Shown piece after piece: positions 15,621 through 23,997 of a stretch of DNA of 48,444 bases. Position 1 is the stretch's first letter. Each line of letters starts with the position of its first letter. The stretch comes from Candidatus Thorarchaeota archaeon (GTDB lineage: Archaea; Asgardarchaeota; Thorarchaeia; Thorarchaeales; Thorarchaeaceae). The notes under the pieces are model-generated. The model searched no databases, had not been told where the DNA came from, and saw only the letters and a program-made list of their open reading frames with translations. The DNA is taken from NCBI GenBank assembly GCA_018238825.1, contig JABCSP010000001.1, positions 1 through 48,444 on the forward strand, written 5' to 3'. The translations under genes and the position numbers were made by a program.

Positions 15621-15639
15621 TCGCACTCCATTCGTGCGA
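15621..15639 (+). promoter_or_regulatory. Hairpin in the leader of UPF0147
   Basis: TCGCAC (15621-15626) and GTGCGA (15634-15639) pair perfectly around a seven-base loop, and flanking CTTG/CAAG can extend the stem with an internal bulge. It lies about 15 bases upstream of the Shine-Dalgarno of the UPF0147 gene, so it would sit in the 5' leader if transcription starts upstream. It could also be an operator. There is no evidence beyond the inverted repeat. Confidence 0.3.
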
Positions 15640-15664
15640 CAAGACTATTTCAGAGGTGAGTCCA

Positions 15665-15928
15665 TTGGACCCCGAAACTCAGAAGAACATCGATCAATCT
15701 AAACATCTTCTTAAACAGATATCCGAGGATTCCTCAGTTCCTAGGAACATCCGGCGCGCAGCCAATGAGGCTATTGCAGTCCTTGAAAACGAAACAGACT
15801 CTCCTGCCGTGAGAGCGCAGAACGCAATATCCATTCTGGATGAACCAAGTCAAGACCCAAATTGTCCTAATCATGCCAGGACCAAGATTTGGCACGTATC
15901 CAGCCTATTGGAGCCAATTCGTGATTAG
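15665..15928 (+). CDS. UPF0147 family protein
   Basis: This small helical protein of about 87 residues matches the archaeal UPF0147 family: LLKQISEDSSVPRNIRRAANEAI and ENETDSPAVRAQNAISILDEPSQDPNCP are the conserved segments (split over residues 17-70). Members are found across archaea and are uncharacterised. I chose TTG 15665 because GGTGA (15655-15659) sits at Shine-Dalgarno distance; GTG 15656 is in frame but overlaps that signal. Confidence 0.88.
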   Translation: MDPETQKNIDQSKHLLKQISEDSSVPRNIRRAANEAIAVLENETDSPAVRAQNAISILDEPSQDPNCPNHARTKIWHVSSLLEPIRD

Positions 15929-16115
15929 GCCAATTGAGGCCTCATCTATGAAGCGCAAAGTCAGCACCGCATATGGTAAAGGACTGGCACCGTTCATTGA
16001 TAGTTGTACAAACTTTGACACCAGAGTGATGTACGCCCAGAAACGGCACTGGGCACGACTCTGCGAGGTCAAGAGCTGTGTCTGGTCAACCTCACACCTT
16101 GGTTCCAGTTCCGGG
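15929..16115. other. GC-rich non-coding stretch with hairpins; candidate ncRNA
   Basis: Between UPF0147 and FAU-1 lies a stretch richer in G+C than its surroundings: 51 of 90 bases at 16021-16110. Perfect stems include GCCCAG (16035-16040)/CTGGGC (16049-16054) with an 8-base loop and GAGGT (16065-16069)/ACCTC (16089-16093). Reading frames are open by chance on both strands (about 16126 down to 15905, and 15840-16199), but their products show no recognisable domain. I could not match RNase P RNA, SRP RNA, C/D or H/ACA consensus. Strand and boundaries are unknown. Confidence 0.35.
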
Positions 16116-16123
16116 TATTTAAG
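16116..16123 (+). promoter_or_regulatory. TATA box for FAU-1
   Basis: TATTTAAG follows a GC-rich stretch and lies 76 bases upstream of the FAU-1 ATG. It would place the transcript start near 16145, giving a leader of about 45 bases. FAU-1 can therefore be transcribed separately from UPF0147. Confidence 0.45.
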
Positions 16124-16191
16124 CACCTATCCAACTTTGTCCAAGTTTACGGCAGCTGTTAATCTCCCAATGACAGGGTCAGTGTTTACTT

Positions 16192-17655
16192 ATGATTAAG
16201 GCGAGGATAAGGGGAATCTATTCACAATCATTGACGCAGATAATGCTGCAGAACCATTTTGAAATGGTTCAACCCACCCCAGAAGTGGCAAGAAGGTTTG
16301 GGCTACCTTATAGCAGTGATATTCCTGATGTCGACATCTGGGATAGAAGTGATTTGCAGGGTATTGTAGCTATTGCATACGAATCCATTTTGCATAAACT
16401 TACAGATGTTCTTCGAAGACGTATAGGTGGTGTAATCACTAGAACGCCAAGGGTGGCCAAGAGCTCTATCTATAGAGGTATTATACAAGGTAGAGATGAA
16501 AGAACTGGACAGACAAGAGTTAATCTCGGATTTATATCGGGTCTCATACCCGATAGAGGACTTCAACGAGGACAACATATGATGGTCCAAATTCGAGCTC
16601 ATGATTATGGTCGTAAGGCGCCCGTTTTATCCTCAAGCATTACAATACCAGGTCGTGCAGCAGTACTTTTACCGGAACCAGTTGTAAGACTTAGCACTAA
16701 AATCAAAGATCAGGATGCAAGACGTAATCTTACAAATCTTGGTAGAAAGATACGTGAACATACTGATGATTGGGGTATCTTATGGAGAACTTCCGCAGAG
16801 AATCTTACAGATAAGGAACTCCAAGATGAAGTCGATGATTTATTAGATACTACTCAGAGAATCTATAACAAATACGATGATTTGGAATCTACAGGAATTC
16901 TGTTTGAAGGAACTAGTAATGCAGATATCGAGTTTCCTGCTGAAGTGAAAGAGGCACTTGATAAAACCCGTGCTAAGATTAAACCCACGATAAAACGTCA
17001 TCACTTCTACAAGAGTGCAGGATACACATCACTAGTTGATCTTGCAGAGATGGTTATTGAAGACCGTCCCGAGGAACGAAAATACATCACTTCCAAGCTA
17101 GATAAAATAGTATCAAGGGATATTCCACGAGTAGATGATCCTGTTAATATTGAACATGTAAAATTAGATGGCCGGAATATTGTACTAGCACGTGGTAGAG
17201 TGAGTGAAACCACAGTGAACGGATTTGTGATAAGAAGACAATTCAGACATACAAGTAGAAAACTCAAACTTGTGAAAGAACATTCAGATGATGTGGATGT
17301 AGTAGGAGATGAGGGGGATTATGCTATGACTCACGTGATACCTGGAACTCTCACTCTCTTCACAAATTATTATTCTAGAACTGGAGAAATTAAAGGTACT
17401 TACGCTAATATCAATACAGGTGTAGAAGTGTATCCAAGTAACGGAACCAGTCCGGGTAAGATTCGTTATGTGGATCTTGAGATTGATGTTGTAAAAGCAC
17501 CTGTTGACCAACCACCGAGAATAATTGACCAACACCTACTCAAACGTGCGGTGCAGCGAGGCTTCATTACAGAAGAGATGGCTGAACAATCTAGAGAACT
17601 AGCTGACACAGTATCAAAACAGATGATAGAAGGAATAGACCCGATTAGTGAATGA
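16192..17655 (+). CDS. Ribonuclease E/G-like protein FAU-1
   Basis: This 487-residue protein is the archaeal FAU-1 family: N-terminal VKARIRGIY-type start (here IKARIRGIYSQSLTQIM), an S1-like/RNase G-like region with GGVITRTPRVAKSSIYRG..LGFISGLIPDRGL (about 80-125), and a C-terminal DUF402-type domain with GTYANINTGVEVYP and YVDLEIDVV (about 400-435). FAU-1 of Pyrococcus binds AU-rich RNA and has RNase activity in 5S rRNA processing. It ends 9 bases from the convergent pcc1. The ATG 16192 lacks a strong Shine-Dalgarno. Confidence 0.88.
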   Translation: MIKARIRGIYSQSLTQIMLQNHFEMVQPTPEVARRFGLPYSSDIPDVDIWDRSDLQGIVAIAYESILHKLTDVLRRRIGGVITRTPRVAKSSIYRGIIQGRDERTGQTRVNLGFISGLIPDRGLQRGQHMMVQIRAHDYGRKAPVLSSSITIPGRAAVLLPEPVVRLSTKIKDQDARRNLTNLGRKIREHTDDWGILWRTSAENLTDKELQDEVDDLLDTTQRIYNKYDDLESTGILFEGTSNADIEFPAEVKEALDKTRAKIKPTIKRHHFYKSAGYTSLVDLAEMVIEDRPEERKYITSKLDKIVSRDIPRVDDPVNIEHVKLDGRNIVLARGRVSETTVNGFVIRRQFRHTSRKLKLVKEHSDDVDVVGDEGDYAMTHVIPGTLTLFTNYYSRTGEIKGTYANINTGVEVYPSNGTSPGKIRYVDLEIDVVKAPVDQPPRIIDQHLLKRAVQRGFITEEMAEQSRELADTVSKQMIEGIDPISE

Positions 17656-17664
17656 CATAGCAAT

Positions 17665-17913
17665 TCATTCTGTATTACTAATCGATTTTGATGTTCTTAG
17701 AGATAGATCAATTGCACTCATGATATCTTCAAGTGTTGCTCCAAGACTGCTAATACTTCTCTCACACTGTATTGTGATTAACAATTTTGTTCCTTCTACA
17801 GAACAAGTGATTGTTAGGCCTCTTGGAAGGGGTGTATTATCTGGAGTGATAGCTTCTAGAGTATGTTTTGCTACATCAGATGACTGAAAATCAAGTTTGA
17901 TTGTTGCAATCAT
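17665..17913 (-). CDS. pcc1: KEOPS complex subunit Pcc1
   Basis: This 82-residue protein has the Pcc1 pattern: strand IATIKLDF, SSDVAKHTLEAITPDNTPLPRGL with the PDN motif, and the C-terminal helix SISSLGATLEDIMSAIDLS. Pcc1 dimerises KEOPS (Pcc1-Kae1-Bud32-Cgi121), which makes the t6A base on ANN-decoding tRNAs. ATG 17911-17913 overlaps the stop of the Cdc45/RecJ-like gene (ATGA), giving coupled translation. Kae1 and Bud32 are encoded nearby; Cgi121 is not in the window. Confidence 0.87.
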   Translation of the reverse strand: MIATIKLDFQSSDVAKHTLEAITPDNTPLPRGLTITCSVEGTKLLITIQCERSISSLGATLEDIMSAIDLSLRTSKSISNTE

Positions 17914-19244
17914 TTTTTACCAGCGCCAATATTCAGTTGAACAATTTTCTGCAGTGCAATATCTTTCTCTTCGTCGTTCCCGATGATTGTGATTGATTTT
18001 GGTGATGATGATATTATTTTTGTATCAATAGAAAAGATTTCGTGAAGAACCATTTTGGTATTCAACTTAGATGATGGCCAAACAATTGTGAGTACCTCAC
18101 CATTATCTAATGCTACAGGACGGACTGAATCTACAATTCCAGATTCTAGTGCAATACGTCCAACATCAGGAAGAATTTCAGTCTTGGAACCAGTTAATTT
18201 TACTGTTGTCGTAGTAGTTGTGGAGTCACCTTGCAGATTTGATTCAAGATGATGAATTGTTGATATTACATCCTTATGATGATTCATATGACTGTCAATC
18301 AGAACTCGTAATGCCCTCCCACGGTCTCCAAGTAACACACTAACCAATGCCCCTAACTCATTTCGAGTCCATGCGGTTGCACCTATTGTTTCAATTCCCG
18401 AAACAAATCGTATCGGACTAGTATCACGTTCCCGAGTGATGATATAGTCCGTACCGAGCAATTGGGAAATTTTACTTGGATCCAGTCGCGTGATTAATAC
18501 GGATGTTAACCGTTGTGCCTCAGAGGAGTTTAGATTGCTCAGTGGAGTTCTGAGCTTTTGGATGGGTATCTCAGCCTCGTTTAATATCGCATCACACGCT
18601 TTTTGATTTCCACTTATTGTAGCCAAGTAAGGATGTGTACTGTAAAGGAGAGCTTCATCAAGTGGAAGCATAGTTACTCCAAAGAGCTTGAATCCCTTTC
18701 GTTCTTCGATTAATCCATTATTCTTAGCAAGTTTAATGATTTCTTTATTTGCTCCCCTCTTTGGTTCATTCATACCATTATGGAACAATGAACCTGCAGC
18801 TGCTAGTTGAAGATTGTAGTCATTCGTACCTTTCAAAGATTTTACGAAAACATACCCTGCTGCTGCCACAGTGGAATCAGTTCCAAGCGTGAATGAATTT
18901 ACCTGTTCGGACTCAGAGGTCCCACCAATAATTAGAGGATAGCCTTTACCTTTCTTGATTTTCTTTTTTCCAAGAATATCAATCCCAACTAGGATAATTG
19001 CAGATGAACTGTATTTTTCCCTCAATGTGTTAATTGTATCAATAGTCACCACAGGTTGTTGAAATGAGATATGGAAAAGAGATTCCAATCTAGAAATAGT
19101 CTGGGAAATAATTGTGCTTGTTATTGCAGCTTCAGGATATGGAGAGGTCACTAGTATGTTTTGATTACTTATCTGGAAATTGATATTCGTACAAACCTTC
19201 TCTAAAACCTTCAGAGATGGTGGTTTCTTTGCTGTCATGCTCAT
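17910..19244 (-). CDS. Cdc45/RecJ-like DHH-superfamily protein, catalytic motifs lost
   Basis: In many archaea the gene between rps15 and pcc1 encodes a DHH-superfamily RecJ-like protein, and this 444-residue protein has that position, the length, and the N-terminal alpha/beta layout. The DxD motif I region reads LVTSPYPEAAITST (31-44), with no acidic pair, and the segments where motif II and DHH should occur read ILVGIDILG (84-92) and PLIIGGTS (103-110) with no DHH. The middle has a TLGTDSTVAAAGYVF stretch and the C-terminus a DHHA1-like region. It is therefore probably a non-catalytic, Cdc45-type partner of GINS and MCM. Family assignment rests on context and gross pattern. Confidence 0.7.
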   Translation of the reverse strand: MSMTAKKPPSLKVLEKVCTNINFQISNQNILVTSPYPEAAITSTIISQTISRLESLFHISFQQPVVTIDTINTLREKYSSSAIILVGIDILGKKKIKKGKGYPLIIGGTSESEQVNSFTLGTDSTVAAAGYVFVKSLKGTNDYNLQLAAAGSLFHNGMNEPKRGANKEIIKLAKNNGLIEERKGFKLFGVTMLPLDEALLYSTHPYLATISGNQKACDAILNEAEIPIQKLRTPLSNLNSSEAQRLTSVLITRLDPSKISQLLGTDYIITRERDTSPIRFVSGIETIGATAWTRNELGALVSVLLGDRGRALRVLIDSHMNHHKDVISTIHHLESNLQGDSTTTTTTVKLTGSKTEILPDVGRIALESGIVDSVRPVALDNGEVLTIVWPSSKLNTKMVLHEIFSIDTKIISSSPKSITIIGNDEEKDIALQKIVQLNIGAGKK

Positions 19245-19279
19245 CTCAAAGGAGTAGAGATATGTTGGTAATGATAAAA

Positions 19280-19741
19280 CTATCTTAAGAGAATAGCAGC
19301 TTGATCAGGACTGTACTTCCAATCTACAGGAAGAACTCGAGTCCTCCGATAATACTTTGAAAGTCTGTGAATTTTACTTTCAACAAGCTGAAGCCCGCGT
19401 TTTGTTACAAAATCCTTCTTGTTATCTTCAAGGTGTCTTCGCATAATTTGAGCTCTTGAGATCATGTTTCTAAGGTCTTCTGGAACATTTCGCGTTAGAC
19501 TATTTTCAAGAAGAATCTCCCTTATTTTCTTACCAGCCAATACTTTCACAAGTGGAACACCATATTGGTCTCGGAGAATCATACCAATCATAGAGGGAGT
19601 GTTTCCGGTCTTTGCAAGCTCAATCACCTTTTCCTCTACCCACTTAGCGTCCTTTTCTTTGTCTATCCATTCAGGCACGCGTAGGGTTGAAGGGCGATTG
19701 CTGCCAGACTGGCCCTTGCGTCGTGTGTGCATTCTTGCCAT
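19280..19741 (-). CDS. rps15: Small ribosomal subunit protein uS15 (S15)
   Basis: This 153-residue archaeal/eukaryotic-length S15 has the extended N-terminus (MARMHTRRKGQSGSNRP), the segment KTGNTPSMIGMILRDQYGVP (near 45-64), and the core HRLSKYYRRTRVLPVDWKY near the C-terminus that binds the central domain of 16S rRNA. It begins at ATG 19739-19741 and is followed after 35 bases by the Cdc45/RecJ-like gene and then pcc1, a conserved archaeal order. Confidence 0.97.
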   Translation of the reverse strand: MARMHTRRKGQSGSNRPSTLRVPEWIDKEKDAKWVEEKVIELAKTGNTPSMIGMILRDQYGVPLVKVLAGKKIREILLENSLTRNVPEDLRNMISRAQIMRRHLEDNKKDFVTKRGLQLVESKIHRLSKYYRRTRVLPVDWKYSPDQAAILLR

Positions 19742-19831
19742 TTAAACAACCTCTAGATTATCTATTCCCCAAAAAGTATGGGTCTGCCCCACGGCCTAAA
19801 GTTGTTGATATAAAGATTACCTTGTGTTGAC

Positions 19832-20458
19832 TTAATGATATCTTCCCCGCTCACGAATTTCTTCCATACGGGAGAGTGTATCCTTAGCTTCTTTGCCCAA
19901 TGAATCTGAATAACCTTTGATTGTAGCTTCAAGCATACTTTCCTGTAATTCCCAATGAGTGGTTTCTAGGGTTCTCTGAATTAGATGGAGGTCTACACCT
20001 TTCATCTCAACTGTGGCATTCATCTCTGATAATCCAAAATCTACTAGCCAGAGTCGAAACTTTGAATCGACAATCAAATTACTGGTTGTAGGGTCTCCAT
20101 GGACTACATCACCCTTGTGTAATAATGCAATCGAGTGTCCAAACTCACGACAGAATTCTTTCAACTGGTTTTCGGTAAGAGTGTCAGCAAGCTGTTTAAA
20201 CTGGGTGCCTTCAATATAGTCCATTAGAATTGTATAATCACCAAGATTCACAGCATAAACGGCTGGAGTACGTACCCCAAGAGACCTAGCTACTGACAAC
20301 ATTTTACATTCTCTACTTGTTCTTGTCTTTCTAAGATGTGAATCAATATCCTTGAAGAGATATGGTTTTGATTGACGCCATTTTAAAACAAAATACTGAT
20401 TCCATCTCTCAATCTTCAGGATGACAGACTCAGCACCTTGAGCAATGAGTTCCTCCAA
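19832..20458 (-). CDS. bud32: KEOPS kinase/ATPase Bud32
   Basis: This 208-residue atypical small protein kinase has GAESVILK (8-15), catalytic loop VVHGDPTTSNLIV (about 117-129) and the DFG motif VDFGLSE (about 139-145), as in Bud32. In KEOPS it regulates Kae1 by ATP hydrolysis. The start is TTG 20456-20458, two bases after the Kae1 stop, so the pair is translated in one unit; in some archaea Kae1 and Bud32 are fused. The C-terminal RERGRYH matches the conserved basic tail of the family. Confidence 0.94.
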   Translation of the reverse strand: MEELIAQGAESVILKIERWNQYFVLKWRQSKPYLFKDIDSHLRKTRTSRECKMLSVARSLGVRTPAVYAVNLGDYTILMDYIEGTQFKQLADTLTENQLKEFCREFGHSIALLHKGDVVHGDPTTSNLIVDSKFRLWLVDFGLSEMNATVEMKGVDLHLIQRTLETTHWELQESMLEATIKGYSDSLGKEAKDTLSRMEEIRERGRYH

Positions 20459-20460
20459 TT

Positions 20461-21453
20461 TTATGTCCTCCAGAGAATGTCTTGTTCATCAGTACGCCAT
20501 TTGGGGAGAACCTGTGAATCATTAATCTCAATTGTACGTCCAGCCTTGAACTGTAGTATCCCGTTCCATGCAATCATTGCCCCTTGATCACCTGCTAGTG
20601 GTGGAGAAACTCTATGGAATTTTACATCATGTCGTTTTGAAACTCCTTCAAGCATCTCTGTAAGGCGATTGTTTCGAGCCACACCACCAGTTAACAGAAG
20701 TTCTTGTTTCTTTGTATGAGCAAGGGCGCGTTCTGCAATTTCTGCTAGCATACCAAAAGCAGTTTCCTGAACACTGAAACAAATATCTGGAATCGAAATG
20801 CCTTCGGAGAATAGTTTCTTTGCAGCAGTTAGCATTCCTGAATAGCTTAGATCCATCCCCTTTACAGAGTAAGGTAGACTGTGATAGTTAGTTCCTTGTT
20901 TTGCAAGTTTTTCAACAATTGGCCCAGCAGGAAATCCCATCCCAAGTTCACGTCCTAAGACATCTAGCATATTGCCAATAGCTATATCCAGTGTTTCACC
21001 GAATGTTCTAAATCGACCACCGGCGTAAGCTATTACTTGACTATTTCCACCTGAAACATATACTGTTACTGGGTCCTTGAAACGAGATTCAAGACAACCT
21101 ATTTCTATATGGGCAACACAATGATTAACGTCTACAAGTGGAACGTCTAATTTCAATGAAAGTGTTCGAGCCATAGTGGCAGTAGTCCTCAGGCAGGGAC
21201 CGAGGCCAGGACCTCTGGAGAATGCAATGAGATCAATATCATTGTAATTGATTCCAGCTTTTTCTAACGCATTATTGATTATACTAGGTCCTAAATCAGA
21301 ATGGTGTCTGCTAGCCTCTCGTGGATGGATTCCGCCCTGAGCAGGTTTCAACATATCCCATTCATTTGATAGTACTTTACCATCATCTGTGACGATTCCT
21401 GCACCAAAAGAATGAGCAGTCCCTTCAAGTCCCAGACAAATTAGTGCCATCAT
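20461..21453 (-). CDS. kae1: tRNA N6-adenosine threonylcarbamoyltransferase Kae1
   Basis: This 330-residue ASKHA-fold enzyme transfers the threonylcarbamoyl group to A37 of tRNA. The metal ligands are visible as NHCVAH with H111 and H115, the ATP site as YVSGGNSQV (near 136-144), and the C-terminal LLTGGVARNN and GDQGAMIAWNG follow the family. It lies upstream of Bud32 with a 2-base gap. ATG 21451-21453 is followed directly by a second ATG, and GAGGT upstream could serve either. Confidence 0.96.
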   Translation of the reverse strand: MMALICLGLEGTAHSFGAGIVTDDGKVLSNEWDMLKPAQGGIHPREASRHHSDLGPSIINNALEKAGINYNDIDLIAFSRGPGLGPCLRTTATMARTLSLKLDVPLVDVNHCVAHIEIGCLESRFKDPVTVYVSGGNSQVIAYAGGRFRTFGETLDIAIGNMLDVLGRELGMGFPAGPIVEKLAKQGTNYHSLPYSVKGMDLSYSGMLTAAKKLFSEGISIPDICFSVQETAFGMLAEIAERALAHTKKQELLLTGGVARNNRLTEMLEGVSKRHDVKFHRVSPPLAGDQGAMIAWNGILQFKAGRTIEINDSQVLPKWRTDEQDILWRT

Positions 21454-21550
21454 ACATACCTCGGGTCGTTAATCTTCTAACATGAATGGACTGCTATTTC
21501 AAATTGACTCTTTCGTTCAAGCCCAAAAAATATACCTCATGTAGCAAAGG

Positions 21551-21560
21551 CTTTATAATA
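21551..21560 (+). promoter_or_regulatory. TATA box for the Sm-like gene
   Basis: CTTTATAATA is a good archaeal TATA element; transcription should start about 25 bases on, near 21580. The leader would then be very short, and the Shine-Dalgarno AGGTG at 21583-21587 would lie at its very 5' end. Confidence 0.5.
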
Positions 21561-21593
21561 CTCGCAAATGGCCTCTCTTAATAGGTGCACTAT

Positions 21594-21818
21594 GTGTCCG
21601 AGAAAATGCCCATTAAAGCTCTTGAACAGCAACTAAATGAGGTTATTTCTGTCAAGCTCAAGGATCAGAGAATATTCCGAGGACACTTGACAAGATGTGA
21701 TATGTATATGAATCTCACACTTGCTGATGCCGAAGAACTTGAGAATGATGAAACAAGAGCAAAGTATGGTCAAGTTCTGATTAGAGGTAATAATATCCTC
21801 TGGATTCAGATAACCTAA
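21594..21818 (+). CDS. Sm-like archaeal protein (SmAP)
   Basis: This is a single Sm-fold protein of 74 residues from GTG 21594. Sm1 motif: VKLKDQRIFRGHLTRCDMYMNLTL with the conserved D-x-N (shown in part, residues 20-43); Sm2 motif: GQVLIRGNNILWI near the end. SmAPs form heptameric rings that bind U-rich RNA and occur beside RNA-processing genes. An earlier GTG (21585) is in frame, but AGGTG at 21583 is spaced better for 21594. It is convergent with the DUF460 gene. Confidence 0.9.
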   Translation: MSEKMPIKALEQQLNEVISVKLKDQRIFRGHLTRCDMYMNLTLADAEELENDETRAKYGQVLIRGNNILWIQIT

Positions 21819-21825
21819 GCAAGTA

Positions 21826-23853
21826 TTATCTTTCAATTTCTCTGCGGTATTTTTCCACTAGCTCTACTAGCTGTTCCTCACCTTTCAATCGGGCTTGTTC
21901 ACGAACATCTTTGATGAATACATGGAAAACCTTGTCAAATTTTTTACGACTAATATATGCAAACTCATCAACTCGTTGTAGATCCACATCTTTTGCATCA
22001 ATAACAGGGATTACTGCTTTTACCAATTCATCTCTAGGAAGATGAGACAAGGGTGTATCGATAACCAAAGCACGTACTTCATGTTCAATGAGTATACCTG
22101 CAGTTTGAGGGCCTCCTCCTGAAGCATCTTCAAATAAGATGATATCCCCTTGTTTTAAGCCTACTTTTTGATTGTACTCTGCTATACTCTCACGATTAAA
22201 TTGAGGAATCACTTTGACAGCGAGCATATCTCCACGCATTTCGAGATGCTTTACTCCCTTTAGCAACTCAAGTCTGGATTTCAAGGTCTTCATCTGTTTG
22301 TTAAGGCGCTCAGATTCTCGTTGTGCCCTCTTTAGAGCAGTCTTCGATTTTGCAACCTCTCTATCACGTTTTATCTTCCAATAGTTCTCTTGATTAACAA
22401 TATCTAGACTATCAGATAGTTCACTCTCACGAAATTTGAGAAACTCTACGAAACGTTTGAGATCATCTACGTTATCAGTAAGTAGACTATTATCAAGAGC
22501 CAACTGCTCAGTTTTGATCCTAAGTGCATCATAGCGCTCTTGCGTTAGCTCCTCTTCTGGTTGTGGTTGTTCTTCGGGGATAGTTTCAATTACCTCAGAG
22601 TCCACACGCTCCAATGTTGCGCGTGCTTCATTGATTGATGTACCTTTAATCACTAAAGCTTTCAGATGATTTCGATCTATCTGGAGTTGTTCCTCTCTAA
22701 CCATGCGATCTATCTGTTGTAATTTTGACTGTATTGAACGATATGCAAAAACAGCTGCAGTCAAAGCATCACGTTCATGAGCATTCCGTACTCGAATTTC
22801 ACCAGAATATTCTCTCGCCAATTCTTGTTTTTCTGAAACTGGGATTGGTTTTTGTGGTGTGTATACTGTGGCATTTACTGTACTAGCAATCTTCTCTACG
22901 AAATGAGGTACTTGTGGTACGTCAGAAGCAATCATAACAGGTATACCTTTTTCGTAGACCTCGCGTATCATATCAGCTCTAGTTAACCCCTTTCTGCTTC
23001 TTAGTACTTGTATTCGTCCATCCAAAGAAAGAAGACAGTATGCTGCTGTGGTTCCAGGGTCTATTCCGAGTATGAAATATTTAGCTTTTGTACTGGGAGT
23101 TGTTGATTTAGCTTCAAGAAGTATAAATTCTACACGTTTCCGAACAGGTGAGATCAAGACTTTCCAATCACCACTTTTTTTTGTTTCAACTAAACTTCGA
23201 ATAACAGGAAGAGGTGCGCTAGTCACCAGACGAGCACTTGAATATCCAAAATCTGATTTTCGTATATCAATGTCATAATCTATATTTTCATCCTTTAGTT
23301 GAGACTCTATGAAGCGTGTCATCTGTTGAATCTCTGAATGAATTCTTCGCCGGAATCTGTTGGCGCTCTGACCGCCGCGTCCTGGTTTCTTACCACGTGA
23401 TACCTTAATCTCACTTTGCTCACTAAAACATTCCAGTGAATGACCTACACCTCTAAAAGCAAGCTGAGTTACGATGCGAGCTGACTCTAATGCATTAGGT
23501 TTACCTTTAACATTGAGACCATGGCGTCTAGCTAATATTTTGAGAGCAATTTGTCGCGGAGGAATACCAGTCACTTGAACTATCCGTGTTTCAGTAGGAA
23601 TTCTATCAACCAAGCCAAATAGAGACTTGCTATCAGGGACTATTTCAAAGATATTGTCTGTGCAGAGCCACTTTGGATTTATTTCCCGAGTCAGTTTCAA
23701 TAGTGCTCCTCGCGATATCTCGGGATATTCGTTGAGAATGACCCCATCACGCATTATCACACATGCGAACTTTGGAGTTTTTTTAGATCTGGGACTGTGT
23801 GACGGTAGAATATCAAAACCAATGATGAATACGTTCTCATTCTCATCGTCCAT
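21826..23853 (-). CDS. DUF460 family protein with RNase H-like domain and coiled coil
   Basis: This large (about 675 residues) protein belongs to the archaeal DUF460 family (COG2433). It has an N-terminal region of about 250 residues, an RNase H-like/RuvC-like segment with YFILGIDPGTTAAYCLLSLDG (near 265-285), a Glu/Gln-rich coiled-coil region (about 430-540) and a conserved C-terminal domain with GDIILFEDASGGGPQTAG. The GIDPGTT motif matches the first acidic strand of RNase H-fold nucleases such as RuvC. Function is unknown, but a nuclease-like role in DNA processing is often suggested. ATG 23851-23853 is used; a GTG 12 bases upstream is in frame. HerA/NurA lie 1.1 kb further upstream. Confidence 0.85.
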   Translation of the reverse strand: MDDENENVFIIGFDILPSHSPRSKKTPKFACVIMRDGVILNEYPEISRGALLKLTREINPKWLCTDNIFEIVPDSKSLFGLVDRIPTETRIVQVTGIPPRQIALKILARRHGLNVKGKPNALESARIVTQLAFRGVGHSLECFSEQSEIKVSRGKKPGRGGQSANRFRRRIHSEIQQMTRFIESQLKDENIDYDIDIRKSDFGYSSARLVTSAPLPVIRSLVETKKSGDWKVLISPVRKRVEFILLEAKSTTPSTKAKYFILGIDPGTTAAYCLLSLDGRIQVLRSRKGLTRADMIREVYEKGIPVMIASDVPQVPHFVEKIASTVNATVYTPQKPIPVSEKQELAREYSGEIRVRNAHERDALTAAVFAYRSIQSKLQQIDRMVREEQLQIDRNHLKALVIKGTSINEARATLERVDSEVIETIPEEQPQPEEELTQERYDALRIKTEQLALDNSLLTDNVDDLKRFVEFLKFRESELSDSLDIVNQENYWKIKRDREVAKSKTALKRAQRESERLNKQMKTLKSRLELLKGVKHLEMRGDMLAVKVIPQFNRESIAEYNQKVGLKQGDIILFEDASGGGPQTAGILIEHEVRALVIDTPLSHLPRDELVKAVIPVIDAKDVDLQRVDEFAYISRKKFDKVFHVFIKDVREQARLKGEEQLVELVEKYRREIER

Positions 23854-23953
23854 TTGGCTCAGCACTCACTCAGATGGTAATAGTTTGAACTGGCTATCAA
23901 ACTATTTGTCTTGACGGTTATCTGTGGAATCATTATGCTCCTCAAACAACAAG

Positions 23954-23961
23954 TATAATAA
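23954..23961 (+). promoter_or_regulatory. TATA box for the small wHTH gene
   Basis: TATAATAA lies 37-44 bases upstream of GTG 23998, giving a transcript start near 23982 and a leader of about 16 bases. This supports the GTG start, because no ATG precedes it. Confidence 0.5.
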
Positions 23962-23997
23962 AGGCGCGCTTGAGCAACACGGCAAGACTTTCTCGAG

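Noticed and set aside
15905..16126. Minus-strand 73-codon open frame in the same gap
   Set aside because: No recognisable domain and only a GTG start without Shine-Dalgarno; more likely non-coding.
15840..16199. Open reading frame on the plus strand overlapping UPF0147 and the following gap
   Set aside because: It overlaps a conserved gene in another frame, has no Shine-Dalgarno, and its product has no recognisable domain; the openness fits GC-rich sequence.
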